The notes: a model not told the origin generated them from the sequence alone. Shown: positions 1 to 7,339, counted from the stretch's first letter. The stretch: 15,168 bases of DNA from an uncultured Treponema sp. (GCA_905373565.1 CAJPTT010000013.1:1-15168); one strand, 5' to 3'. Translations and numbers: made by a program.

Positions 1-1027
1 TTCGCTTTGGCTGTTTTTTACCAAGCCTTCGTTTACCGGTCAAACAGCGCTGTTTTGGTGGGCATTGTTGATGCTTTGTTTGGTAAATACGGCAATGACC
101 CTTGTGAATATTCCGTATTCTGCTTTAACTCCCGAATTAACCTCGGATTATAATGAACAAACATCGTTAAACGCATACCGTTTTTTATGCGCCGGAATAG
201 GTACGATAATGGGCGCCGTCATCGTGATGCCGATTGTAAATATGTTTCCGTCCAAAGCTGCAGGCTTCTCGGCGGCAGGAGCCGCTATCGGCGGTATTAT
301 CATAATAACAACACTTATCACTTTTTTTTCGGTAAAAGAGTCTGCTGTACCGCCTAAAACCGGTAAGAAAAGAGCGGACGCATTCTTTTCCGCCTATCGC
401 GCGGTGTTTAAAAATTCCGCGTACACGGTGTTGCTGGCTGTTTTTGTGCTGCATATTACTGCGCTTAATTTTTTGCAAGGCATGGTTGTATATTATCTTA
501 AATACATTTATCAAGCGGAAGCGTTTTCAAGTATGATTATGGGCTTATTGCTGATAACGGCAATCGTTTCAATTCCTATTGCAGCAAAATGCTCAAATGT
601 GCTGGGAAAAAATGTTTCGTACCAAACAGGACTTGCCGTATTGTTCCTTTCTACAATGATTATCTTTTTTATAGGACACCGTATCGGGTTAACCGGTCTT
701 GCGCTCTTGTTTGTATGCGCGGGAGTCGGCGTCGGCTTTGCCTTTGCCACTCCGTGGGCGATGCTGCCTGATGCGATTGCGTGGCAGCAAGATACGGTAC
801 ACAACGAAGGCTGTTACTATGGAGTGTGGACATTTGCCAGTAAACTCGGGCAGGCGATTTCAACCGGTGTTTCAGGTTTAATTCTCAGCGCTGCCGGTTA
901 CCGCGCCGATATACTCCAGTCCTCCGACACGATATTTGCCATCAGACTTATTGCAGGGCCGATTGCCGCTGCCGTGTGTCTATTAGGCTTTATACTCATT
1001 CATTTTTACCCCATCGATAAAAAATAA
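1..1027 (+). CDS. GPH-family sugar:cation symporter (MFS), 5' end missing
   Basis: Inner-membrane transporter of the glycoside-pentoside-hexuronide:cation symporter family (MelB/YicJ type), which couples uptake of a glycoside or sugar acid to H+ or Na+. The frame is open from the first base of the window (first full codon at base 2), so the start lies outside; the ATG at 65 is internal. About 341 residues are visible, mostly hydrophobic helices. Family motifs: NIPYSALTPELTSDYNEQTS (the family loop with a PEL-DY-E-TSL pattern followed by AYR) and, near the C-terminus, LPDAIAWQQ, then GCYYGVWTFASKLGQA, matching the usual D-G-YYG-WTF-KLGQA pattern of GPH proteins. It ends in IHFYPIDKK and TAA at 1025. 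The substrate cannot be read from the sequence. No downstream gene appears to share its transcript, because a hairpin-rich region follows directly. Confidence 0.88.
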   Translation, partial: SLWLFFTKPSFTGQTALFWWALLMLCLVNTAMTLVNIPYSALTPELTSDYNEQTSLNAYRFLCAGIGTIMGAVIVMPIVNMFPSKAAGFSAAGAAIGGIIIITTLITFFSVKESAVPPKTGKKRADAFFSAYRAVFKNSAYTVLLAVFVLHITALNFLQGMVVYYLKYIYQAEAFSSMIMGLLLITAIVSIPIAAKCSNVLGKNVSYQTGLAVLFLSTMIIFFIGHRIGLTGLALLFVCAGVGVGFAFATPWAMLPDAIAWQQDTVHNEGCYYGVWTFASKLGQAISTGVSGLILSAAGYRADILQSSDTIFAIRLIAGPIAAAVCLLGFILIHFYPIDKK

Positions 1028-1030
1028 CGC

Positions 1031-1042
1031 TGCAACGCCGTA
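1031..1042 (+). repeat. Left copy of 12-base direct repeat TGCAACGCCGTA
   Basis: TGCAACGCCGTA occurs here and again, identical and in the same orientation, at 1458-1469, so the two copies bracket the hairpin cluster. This copy starts only 3 bases after the transporter stop codon. It could be a remnant of a repeat-unit boundary or of an insertion; the sequence alone does not decide. Confidence 0.75.
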
Positions 1043-1061
1043 TATGCCCCGTAATTCCAGC

Positions 1062-1074
1062 GCTTTTGAAAATA
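1062..1074 (+). repeat. Left arm of 13-base inverted repeat bounding the hairpin cluster
   Basis: GCTTTTGAAAATA here is the exact reverse complement of TATTTTCAAAAGC at 1481-1493. Together the arms enclose every hairpin of the cluster, like short terminal inverted repeats. They are AT-rich, so chance is less excluded than for the GC-richer direct repeat, but the placement is suggestive. Confidence 0.65.
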
Positions 1075-1078
1075 GCCT

Positions 1079-1112
1079 GTTGAGAAGCGTACATCCTTGT
1101 ACGCTTCTCAAC
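1079..1112. repeat. Hairpin 1: 15-bp stem, loop TCCT
   Basis: The arms GTTGAGAAGCGTACA and TGTACGCTTCTCAAC are perfectly complementary around the four-base loop TCCT. It carries the core CATCCTTG shared with hairpins 3, 5 and 9. It lies 51 bases after the transporter stop but has no following T-run. Confidence 0.85.
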
Positions 1113-1114
1113 GA

Positions 1115-1141
1115 CGAGATTTGTGCATAACACAAATCTCG
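1115..1141. repeat. Hairpin 2: 11-bp stem, loop CATAA
   Basis: CGAGATTTGTG and CACAAATCTCG pair perfectly around CATAA. It starts two bases after hairpin 1 ends, and its stem is unrelated to that of hairpin 1. Confidence 0.8.
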
Positions 1142-1155
1142 CTACTGCTATAAAG

Positions 1156-1173
1156 ACGGACATCCGTGTCCGT
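1156..1173. repeat. Hairpin 3: 7-bp stem, loop TCCG
   Basis: ACGGACA and TGTCCGT pair around TCCG. It carries the shared core, here CATCCGTG, in the same orientation as in hairpin 1. Confidence 0.75.
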
Positions 1174-1211
1174 TCTGAAACTACAAGGCGCGTGTAAAAA
1201 ACAACCGCAGG

Positions 1212-1226
1212 CGTGCTTTTTGCACG
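1212..1226. repeat. Hairpin 4: 5-bp stem, loop TTTTT
   Basis: CGTGC and GCACG pair around five T residues. It is the weakest member of the cluster and could be chance on its own. Confidence 0.5.
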
Positions 1227-1241
1227 TCGAGGATTTTCAGT

Positions 1242-1259
1242 AGCGGCACGGATGCCGCT
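1242..1259. repeat. Hairpin 5: 7-bp stem, loop CGGA
   Basis: AGCGGCA and TGCCGCT pair around CGGA. Read on the minus strand the core is CATCCGTG, as in hairpin 3, so this element is inverted relative to hairpins 1 and 3. Confidence 0.75.
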
Positions 1260-1281
1260 GGTTATATCAGAATCGATGGGG

Positions 1282-1309
1282 CTGTCCAAAAACTTCAGTT
1301 TTTGGACAG
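1282..1309. repeat. Hairpin 6: 12-bp stem, loop TTCA
   Basis: CTGTCCAAAAAC and GTTTTTGGACAG pair perfectly around TTCA, with a flanking G-T wobble at 1281/1310. Confidence 0.8.
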
Positions 1310-1331
1310 TTTCCTTAGATTTAGATGCGAT

Positions 1332-1374
1332 GTTTAAAATTAAGTCATTGCTGTATAAAGACTTAATTTTAAAC
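1332..1374. repeat. Hairpin 7: 15-bp stem, 13-base loop
   Basis: The arms 1332-1346 and 1360-1374 (GTTTAAAATTAAGTC and its exact complement) pair without mismatch around a 13-base loop, the longest loop in the cluster. The stem is AT-rich, unlike the neighbouring hairpins. Confidence 0.8.
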
Positions 1375-1379
1375 TCGTC

Positions 1380-1418
1380 GGGGATGTCCCGAAAGTAACC
1401 AACTTTTGGGACATCCCC
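1380..1418. repeat. Hairpin 8: 17-bp stem with one G-T pair, loop AACCA
   Basis: The arms 1380-1396 and 1402-1418 pair over 17 positions, with a single G-T wobble (1391/1407), around AACCA. It is the longest stem in the cluster. The outer arm GGGATGTCCC is itself a partial palindrome. Confidence 0.82.
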
Positions 1419-1424
1419 TCGCTG

Positions 1425-1454
1425 CCAAAAGTGTACAAGGATGTACACTTTTGG
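1425..1454. repeat. Hairpin 9: 13-bp stem, loop AGGA
   Basis: CCAAAAGTGTACA and TGTACACTTTTGG pair perfectly around AGGA. On the minus strand the core is CATCCTTG, and the inner 14 bases GTACATCCTTGTAC are identical to those of hairpin 1, while the outer stems differ. Confidence 0.85.
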
Positions 1455-1457
1455 TAA

Positions 1458-1469
1458 TGCAACGCCGTA
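1458..1469 (+). repeat. Right copy of 12-base direct repeat TGCAACGCCGTA
   Basis: Identical to 1031-1042. It starts three bases after hairpin 9, closing the cluster. Confidence 0.75.
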
Positions 1470-1480
1470 GACGGTATGCA

Positions 1481-1493
1481 TATTTTCAAAAGC
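1481..1493 (+). repeat. Right arm of 13-base inverted repeat bounding the hairpin cluster
   Basis: TATTTTCAAAAGC is the exact reverse complement of 1062-1074. Beyond it, up to 1607, the sequence is ordinary AT-rich leader DNA for the chemoreceptor gene. Confidence 0.65.
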
Positions 1494-1523
1494 AGGGTGC
1501 TAGCATAATTCATATTTTTACTC

Positions 1524-1553
1524 TATACTAAATACATTCAAAATAGCCGATAG
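1524..1553 (+). promoter_or_regulatory. Candidate promoter(s) of the chemoreceptor gene, sigma-28-like
   Basis: GCCGATAG at 1546-1553 matches seven of the eight bases of the enterobacterial sigma-28 (FliA) -10 element GCCGATAA. A TAAA lies upstream at 1529-1532, but the spacer is 13 bases where 15 is usual. Chemoreceptor genes are classic sigma-28 targets, which favours this reading. A sigma-70-like -10, TATACT, sits at 1524-1529 with no good -35. The same GCCGAT also forms a small hairpin (CCGAT/ATCGG, 1547-1560). Confidence 0.4.
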
Positions 1554-1597
1554 ATATCGGTTTGTTGTTTTATGCCCTTATGATAACGGCATGCAAT

Positions 1598-1603
1598 GGA
1601 GAG
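1598..1603 (+). promoter_or_regulatory. Ribosome binding site that sets the chemoreceptor start
   Basis: GGAGAG ends four bases before ATG 1608. It overlaps an in-frame ATG at 1596 that would otherwise be taken as the start. A small hairpin (arms ATGCC 1572-1576 and GGCAT 1588-1592) lies just upstream. Confidence 0.6.
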
Positions 1604-1607
1604 TAGC

Positions 1608-4004
1608 ATGAAAGAATTAATTTTTCGTCCCAATCCGAAACATCCCGCAGTGGTCTATCCCGCTTCTACTGTGGTAAGTCATGTCGGTGCACTGTTTCAA
1701 GGGGCTGCCTATCATAAAAAGTTTTTTTTATCGGCCGTATTAGCGGCTTTTATTTTTTTAGGAACAGGTTTTGCAGCTTATGCGGAAACCGCACCGACGG
1801 TACAGGGCGGTGTTATCGATTTAAGAAACTGGAACTTCGATACCAAGGGAAAAGTGATGCTTAACGGTAATTACGGTTTTTTTTGGAACGAATTTCTAGA
1901 CAATTGGAAAGATCCGTCCGCTTACATTCCGGTACCGGCTTCTTGGGCAAACAAAACAGCAATGCAAGGAAAGGCTTATCCTATAGACGGATATGCAACG
2001 TATGCGGTAAGACTGTTGCTGCCTAAAAATGCGCCTTCTCTATCAATTAGTTTGCAAAATCGATTTCCTTCGCTGACCGTATTTGCAAATGGAGTAAAAC
2101 TTGAAGGATACAATGCTTCCGGCAGAGGTTTTACGGATGTGCAGCCGTCATGCTTTGCATTACCTCAAGGAGAAACACAAGTAGATTTGCTGATACGGAT
2201 GAAAAGTGTCAATCATACAAAGCAAGGATTATATCAGCCTGTCATACTGAATAAGACCGCTCTTCTGGAATGGTCAATATTCCGAAATAAAATCGTCGAG
2301 GCAATGATTCTCAGCTTTGCTTTAGCGCTCGGTTTGTATCATTTAATTCTGTTTATTTTCAGGCCTAAGGAAATCAGTATTCTTTATTTTGCCATTCTTG
2401 TACTTCTCGTCATAATCCGGATACTATCGACCGGAACGATGCTCGGATGCGATTTATTCGGTTTTTCGTGGATGGCATCGCTCCGTATGGAGTATTTCAG
2501 CTTTGCCACCGTTTCAATTCCCGTTATCTTATACTTTTATGAGCTTTATAAAAAGTATATTCATAAAGCTATTGTTATTATTTGGGTTTCCGAAGGTCTG
2601 TTGTACGGAATTTTGACGCTCGTTACAAAGGGCGCGTTCTTCGGATTGTTCCTTACTGCGCATCAAATTATATGCCTTGTGGAAGCGGGGTATCTTCTTT
2701 ATCTGGTCATTCGGTTGATATACAAAAAAGAAAAAGAAGCCTTGTTTATTGCAGCCGGTTTTGTCGTGTTGATGATTACCTCCGTGATAGATATCCTTAC
2801 AGTGATGGAAATTATCCGTGCGCCGGATACGATTCCCTTCGGCTTCCTCTGTTTCCTCTTGATACAGGCAGCATCGTTTGCACGAGTATTCAACTTTGAA
2901 AAACGGAAAAGCGATTTTATGCGGGATAAGGTGATCGATTCTTCGGATCAATTGAATATGTTTATTGCCGAAATTAAAAAGGTTATTGAAGATTTGACGA
3001 ATGAAGATACCGTACTGACATCAAATATGCGCAGCGCTCAGTCTTATTTTGATAAGATTTCAAGTTATATTCAGCTGGTACTTGAAGAAATAGCATCTCA
3101 GAAAACCAGTTTGATCGATTCGGATAATAACACTCATCATTTAAATACCTTCCTCGATAGCTTGGATACGCAGATTACGCAGCAAAGTGAAAAGTCGAAG
3201 GATGCAATGGATAAGCTTACGGACTTAATCCAAAACACAAAATTACTGACGGAAAAATTCAAGGTTATTCAAGATAACTTTATGAATATCTTCAAAGCGA
3301 ACGAAGTCGGAAAGACCAATTTCTCAAAGATGACCAAGACGATATCCGATATTACCGCCCGCTCTGCAGTTTTGCTTGAAACCAATCAGTTGATAACACA
3401 GGTTGCGGAACAGACGGATATGCTTGCAATGAATGCTGCTATCGAAGCTGCCCATGCCGGTGAGGCGGGAAAAGGTTTTGCCGTTGTTGCCGAAGAAATC
3501 AGGAATTTGGCCGAACGGTCTTCTTCCGAATCGGATTCAACCGGAAAGATTATTAAGCAGATTACCGCTTCCATCGATGAAGCCGCTTCCTCTGCGGATG
3601 TTTTAGCCCAGAGTTTTGCCGATATCAGCGATAAAGTAACCGGTTTCGAGCACATGCTTGCGGAAATTTCAACCTTTATCGGTCATACGGATGCCCATAC
3701 TGCCCGCATGGAACAAACGTTAAAGGAAGTATTGGAAGAAATGACGGCTTTGAAGAACGAAAACAGCCGAATAATTGAAACGCGGGAAAATACGGTTTCC
3801 AGCCTCGGTCGCTTAACGAAGGCCACCGAAAAAGTTAATGCGGAAATCGATTCGATGGTTGACAATATCACCAATTTAATACGTATCTTTGCAAAAACTG
3901 CAGAATCGCAAGAACAAACGCGGGCGATTATCGCCCGACTCAATCGTCTATCTACCGAGAATATCGAGGTACAGGCCGACGAAGATACTATTCCGGAAAT
4001 CTAA
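1608..4004 (+). CDS. Methyl-accepting chemotaxis protein with 7TMR-DISM sensor
   Basis: A 798-residue chemoreceptor that should signal through CheA/CheW to the flagellar motors. A hydrophobic segment at about 39-57 ending AYA-E reads as a signal peptide with an unusually long 36-residue N-region. Residues about 60-225 form a periplasmic beta-rich domain of the DISM extracellular kind (IDLRNWNF, VPASW, GYATYAVRL). About seven membrane helices follow at 229-425, then a long coiled coil. The cytoplasmic signalling tip is near 598-640: VAEQTDMLAMNAAIEAA, then AGEAGKGFAVVAEEIRNLAERS, the MCP hallmark. No HAMP domain is evident between the 7TM unit and the coiled coil, and there is no C-terminal NWETF-like CheR tether. 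Start 1608 was chosen over 1596 because the latter overlaps the ribosome binding site. It appears to be a single-gene unit. The ligand is unknown; 7TMR-DISM sensors are often assumed to see carbohydrates or other small molecules. Confidence 0.9.
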   Translation: MKELIFRPNPKHPAVVYPASTVVSHVGALFQGAAYHKKFFLSAVLAAFIFLGTGFAAYAETAPTVQGGVIDLRNWNFDTKGKVMLNGNYGFFWNEFLDNWKDPSAYIPVPASWANKTAMQGKAYPIDGYATYAVRLLLPKNAPSLSISLQNRFPSLTVFANGVKLEGYNASGRGFTDVQPSCFALPQGETQVDLLIRMKSVNHTKQGLYQPVILNKTALLEWSIFRNKIVEAMILSFALALGLYHLILFIFRPKEISILYFAILVLLVIIRILSTGTMLGCDLFGFSWMASLRMEYFSFATVSIPVILYFYELYKKYIHKAIVIIWVSEGLLYGILTLVTKGAFFGLFLTAHQIICLVEAGYLLYLVIRLIYKKEKEALFIAAGFVVLMITSVIDILTVMEIIRAPDTIPFGFLCFLLIQAASFARVFNFEKRKSDFMRDKVIDSSDQLNMFIAEIKKVIEDLTNEDTVLTSNMRSAQSYFDKISSYIQLVLEEIASQKTSLIDSDNNTHHLNTFLDSLDTQITQQSEKSKDAMDKLTDLIQNTKLLTEKFKVIQDNFMNIFKANEVGKTNFSKMTKTISDITARSAVLLETNQLITQVAEQTDMLAMNAAIEAAHAGEAGKGFAVVAEEIRNLAERSSSESDSTGKIIKQITASIDEAASSADVLAQSFADISDKVTGFEHMLAEISTFIGHTDAHTARMEQTLKEVLEEMTALKNENSRIIETRENTVSSLGRLTKATEKVNAEIDSMVDNITNLIRIFAKTAESQEQTRAIIARLNRLSTENIEVQADEDTIPEI

Positions 4005-4098
4005 TCACGTTTTCGGTGCTTCTTAAAAATAATGAGGATCTTTAAAAATCTCAGCTTTTCGGGGTTCCTCTTAGATATTTACGAATTAAGGAAAAATG

Positions 4099-4404
4099 AT
4101 GGTTCAAAACAGTAAAATTACATCGGAGGTGTTCGACAACTTACTCTACCTTTCGCGCCTGTCTCCGGAGGACAGCGATACGGAGTCTATTGCCGGACAG
4201 GTCAGTCAAATTGTTGAATATTTCGATATACTTAAAAAGTATGATGTGCCCGCCGAAGCGGACAATACGGCAATGATTTCGGAAGGCCTACTCCGTAGCG
4301 ACACTATTGCAGCGGGCATACCGCAGTCCGATTTAAAGAAAATGTCGAGCGAGTATATGGACGGCTATTTCCGCGTACCTAAAGTCCTCGGGAGCGGGGT
4401 GTGA
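4099..4404 (+). CDS. gatC: Aspartyl/glutamyl-tRNA amidotransferase subunit C
   Basis: Small belt-like subunit that holds GatA and GatB together in the GatCAB complex, which converts misacylated Glu-tRNA(Gln) (and Asp-tRNA(Asn) in some bacteria) to the amide form. It has 101 residues, normal for GatC. The pattern is typical: VFDNLLYLSRLS near the start, then an amphipathic helix (QVSQIVEYFDILKKYDV), a central LLRSD segment where LR-D is conserved, and a C-terminal DGYFRVPKVL. AAGGA at 4088-4092 is six bases from ATG 4099 but only three from ATG 4096, so 4099 is preferred and 4096 is possible. It is the first gene of gatCAB; its TGA overlaps the gatA start by one base. No clear promoter was found in the 94 bases after the chemoreceptor gene. 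Confidence 0.92.
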   Translation: MVQNSKITSEVFDNLLYLSRLSPEDSDTESIAGQVSQIVEYFDILKKYDVPAEADNTAMISEGLLRSDTIAAGIPQSDLKKMSSEYMDGYFRVPKVLGSGV

Positions 4405-5867
4405 TGATGAAAGATATTTGTACGGCACGTTTAACCGAGTTAAAAACGTACTTGGAAGCGGGCACGATAACTTCCGTTGATATCGTGCGCGCATTAAAAG
4501 CGGCGTATCAAGCGGATGAAAAGCAACCGACGCCGTTGCACGGATTTATCGAATTTTTTGACGATGCGGAAGTGCAAGCGGAAAAAGCCGATGCGTTGCG
4601 GAAAGAAGGCAAGACTACTGACAAACCTCTTTTAGGACTTCCCTTTGCAGTGAAAGACAATATTTCAATACGCGGAAAGCTCTGTACCTGTTGCAGTAAA
4701 ATATTGGAAGGTTACAAAGCTCCGTATAATGCGACGGTTATTACCCGATTAACGGAAGCGGGTGCAATACCGATTGGCAGAACAAACATGGATGAGTTCG
4801 CGATGGGCTCTTCCACCGAATACTCGGTATACGGGCCGTCGCGCAATCCTGTAGACCGCGCGCTGACGCCCGGCGGCAGTTCAGGCGGTTCCGCAGCGGT
4901 GGTTTCCGGCTTTCAAGTTCCGTTTGCGCTCGGTACGGAAACGGGCGGTTCCGTACGGCTCCCTGCTTCTTATTGCGGACTCTATGGATTAAAACCTACC
5001 TACGGCGCTGTCAGTCGGTACGGTGTTGTCGCTTTCGGTTCTTCACTCGACCAAGTAGGACTTTTAGCCCGCTGTGTGGACGATGTCGGTTTGGGACTTT
5101 CCGTTGCAGCAGGTGCCGACCCGCATGATGAAACGAGCGTTCAATATGATTTTTCCGCCTGCGCACACTTGCAACCCTACACCGACAGCGAGTTAAAAAA
5201 ACTCCGCATTGCATTACCGGTTGAATTTACGCAAGCAAAAGGCTTGGATGCGGATGTTGCGGCAATATTTGAAAAATGCCGCAGTTGGTTTGCGTCAAAA
5301 GGTATTCAAGTTGATTCCGTTTCCGTACCGGTTCTTGAATCTGCAATCGCAACGTATTACGTAATAGCCCTTTCCGAAGCTTCAAGCAATCTTGCCCGCT
5401 TTGACGGAATCCGTTACGGCTTACGCGAGGATCCGGGAAAGGGATACGACGAATTATACTGCGCAACCCGGTCTGCCGGTTTCGGCCGCGAGGTAAAACG
5501 GCGCATTATCACCGGAAACTATGTATTATCGCATCACCTGTCGGGAGACTGCTATGAAAGTGCGCTCCGTGTTCGCGCCCGTATGGAAAAAGAGGTCGGA
5601 GCGGTCTTACAGCAGTACGACTTTATTTTCTGTCCGACTGCGCCGACGCCGGCATTTAAGCTCGGGGAACGTGTAAACGATCCGCTTGCGATGTACCTTT
5701 CGGATTTGTTTACGACATTTGTTAATTTATCCCATATTCCGGCGCTGTCAATACCCGCAGGAAAAGCACAGGACGGCCGCCCGATCGGTATGCAAATTGC
5801 GGGCGCGAAGCTTTCTGAAGAAAAAATCTTACGATTGGCAAAAACGTTGGAGGCGGAACGGGTATGA
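4404..5867 (+). CDS. gatA: Aspartyl/glutamyl-tRNA amidotransferase subunit A
   Basis: Amidase subunit that hydrolyses glutamine and passes ammonia to GatB. It has 487 residues from ATG 4404, the usual GatA length. The amidase-signature catalytic triad is visible: Lys84 in LPFAVKDN, the cis-Ser at about 159 in TPGGSSGGSAA, and nucleophile Ser183 in GTETGGSVRLPAS. The spacing Lys-75-Ser-24-Ser equals that recalled for characterised GatA. YGLKPTYGAVSRYGVVAFGSSLDQVG follows, strongly conserved in the family. The start is a choice of three adjacent codons (GTG 4401, ATG 4404, ATG 4407). GGGAG at 4390-4394 best serves 4404, which overlaps the gatC stop as TGATG and suggests translational coupling. 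It overlaps gatB by four bases at its end. Confidence 0.96.
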   Translation: MMKDICTARLTELKTYLEAGTITSVDIVRALKAAYQADEKQPTPLHGFIEFFDDAEVQAEKADALRKEGKTTDKPLLGLPFAVKDNISIRGKLCTCCSKILEGYKAPYNATVITRLTEAGAIPIGRTNMDEFAMGSSTEYSVYGPSRNPVDRALTPGGSSGGSAAVVSGFQVPFALGTETGGSVRLPASYCGLYGLKPTYGAVSRYGVVAFGSSLDQVGLLARCVDDVGLGLSVAAGADPHDETSVQYDFSACAHLQPYTDSELKKLRIALPVEFTQAKGLDADVAAIFEKCRSWFASKGIQVDSVSVPVLESAIATYYVIALSEASSNLARFDGIRYGLREDPGKGYDELYCATRSAGFGREVKRRIITGNYVLSHHLSGDCYESALRVRARMEKEVGAVLQQYDFIFCPTAPTPAFKLGERVNDPLAMYLSDLFTTFVNLSHIPALSIPAGKAQDGRPIGMQIAGAKLSEEKILRLAKTLEAERV

Positions 5868-7339
5868 ATTCGGAATTATCCTACGAAGTAATTATCGGCT
5901 GTGAAATTCACTGCCAACTGTTAACAAAGACAAAGGCATTTTGTTCCTGTGAAAACCGTTACGGCGGTATGCCGAATTCACGTGTCTGTCCGGCTTGTTT
6001 GGGACTTCCCGGCGCCTTGCCCGTTATCGGGGATGAATACGTCAAACTCGGTATTAAGGCAGGCTTCGCGCTCGGCTGTACGATCAATGAATTCAGCAAG
6101 TTTGACCGGAAGCATTACTTTTATCCCGACTTGGTTAAAGGCTACCAGATTACCCAATTCGATAAACCGATTTGTGAAAACGGTCAGGTTGAAATCAATA
6201 TGGCAGCCCCCAATGAAGCGCCCGAGATGAGGACTATCAGAATTGAACGCATTCACCTTGAAGAAGATGCCGGTAAAAGCCTTCATATAGAAGGAGCGCA
6301 TAGCTATGTAGACTATAACCGCTGCGGGGTTCCGCTTATCGAAATCGTATCCAAGCCGGATATGAAAAGCCCCGAAGAAGCAGCGCAGTATATGCAGACA
6401 ATTCGGGAAATTTTAAAGTTTATCGGCGTTACCGACGGTAATTTGGAAGAAGGCGCAATGCGCTGCGATGCGAATATCAACCTGAAGGTATTTGAAAACG
6501 GCAAAGAGTACCGCACACCGATTTCCGAAATTAAGAATATGAACTCGTTTAGAACGGTACGCGATGCCTGTGCGTATGAAGTTCAGCGGCAGCTTGAAGA
6601 ATTTAAAACCGACCGGCAAGAGTATTCGGCCGATTTTAAACGTACAATGGGCTGGGATGAGCCGAGCGGAAAAACCGTTATTCAGCGCACAAAAAATTCC
6701 GCGCTTGACTACCGTTTTATGCGCGAACCCGATATTCCTTCGCTGATGCTGAGCCGTGAATACATCGATTCGGTATGCAAAACCGTTGGAGAATTACCGG
6801 CTGCAAAACGGGAACGGTTTAAAAAAGAGTACGGCCTTTCTCAATTCGATGTGGAAACGCTCACAACCGAACGGAGCTTAGCGGAATGGTTTGAAGCTGC
6901 CGCCGTTAAAACGAAAGACCCGAAAAAAGTTGCTAACTGGGTACTGGCGGAAGTCCTTGCGGTATTAAACGAAAAGCATATCGGGCTTGAGCAGCTGCCC
7001 TTCGGCCCCGGCCATATTGCCGAACTGGTAAATGAGCTTGATGCACAGACTATTACCAGCAAGCAGGCAAAGGATGTGTTTGTTGAGATGTTGGAGAGCG
7101 GTGAGCATCCCCAGCAGATCATCAAAAACAGGGGTATGACGCAGGTAAGCGATACCGATGCTATCGAAAAACTGGTAGATGAAGTCTTCGCGGCAAACCC
7201 TCAAGCCATCGCCGACTGGAAAAAAGGTAAGACTAATGTCGCCGGATGGTTGATGGGGCAGGTGATGAAAAAGTCTCAAGGCAAGGCGAATCCCAACCGG
7301 ACAACTGAGTTGGTGCGGAAAAAGCTTTCTGTGCTATAA
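5864..7339 (+). CDS. gatB: Aspartyl/glutamyl-tRNA amidotransferase subunit B
   Basis: Kinase-like subunit that binds the misacylated tRNA, activates the side chain with ATP and completes transamidation. It has 491 residues, normal length. The N-terminal cradle domain begins YEVIIGCEIHCQL. Zn-ligand type cysteines are at 27, 29, 42 and 45 (CSC and CPAC), followed by LGLPGALP. Then come DRKHYFYPDL-KGYQITQ, EEDAGKSLH, YVDYNRCGVPLIEIVSKPD and NLEEGAMRCDANI. The C-terminal YqeY-like tail holds KGKTNVAGWLMGQVMKKSQG and NPNRTTELV. The ATG lies within the gatA stop (ATGA overlap), with GGAGG at 5849-5853. It is the last gene of the operon. Confidence 0.97.
   Translation: MNSELSYEVIIGCEIHCQLLTKTKAFCSCENRYGGMPNSRVCPACLGLPGALPVIGDEYVKLGIKAGFALGCTINEFSKFDRKHYFYPDLVKGYQITQFDKPICENGQVEINMAAPNEAPEMRTIRIERIHLEEDAGKSLHIEGAHSYVDYNRCGVPLIEIVSKPDMKSPEEAAQYMQTIREILKFIGVTDGNLEEGAMRCDANINLKVFENGKEYRTPISEIKNMNSFRTVRDACAYEVQRQLEEFKTDRQEYSADFKRTMGWDEPSGKTVIQRTKNSALDYRFMREPDIPSLMLSREYIDSVCKTVGELPAAKRERFKKEYGLSQFDVETLTTERSLAEWFEAAAVKTKDPKKVANWVLAEVLAVLNEKHIGLEQLPFGPGHIAELVNELDAQTITSKQAKDVFVEMLESGEHPQQIIKNRGMTQVSDTDAIEKLVDEVFAANPQAIADWKKGKTNVAGWLMGQVMKKSQGKANPNRTTELVRKKLSVL

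Larger units (their letters stand above)
1079..1454. repeat. Cluster of nine back-to-back hairpins in a 580-base gene-free region
   Basis: The region 1028-1607 holds no credible gene. From 1079 to 1454 it is nearly filled by nine inverted repeats, with only 2-38 bases between neighbours: 1079-1112, 1115-1141, 1156-1173, 1212-1226, 1242-1259, 1282-1309, 1332-1374, 1380-1418 and 1425-1454. Stems run from 5 to 17 bp and loops from 4 to 13 bases. The stems are mostly unrelated in sequence, so this is not a simple tandem repeat. Four members share the core CATCC(G/T)TG. None has a convincing T-tract, so they are not ordinary terminators, although the first could still stop transcription from the transporter. 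A minus-strand frame stays open across the area but looks like a by-product of the palindromes. A family of dispersed intergenic palindromes is the most likely reading. Confidence 0.85.

Noticed and set aside
996..1481. A 161-codon open frame on the minus strand across the hairpin cluster
   Set aside because: No recognisable domain and no convincing start. Its internal repeats (LVVSERTRM, LVVEKRTRM) simply mirror the shared hairpin core, and it runs into the transporter gene. The openness is explained by the palindromes.
4013..4075. Possible terminator between the chemoreceptor gene and gatC
   Set aside because: GAGGA and TCCTC can pair, but only over 5 bp with a loop of more than 20 bases and no T-tract; a nearby TGAG/CTCA pairing is equally weak.
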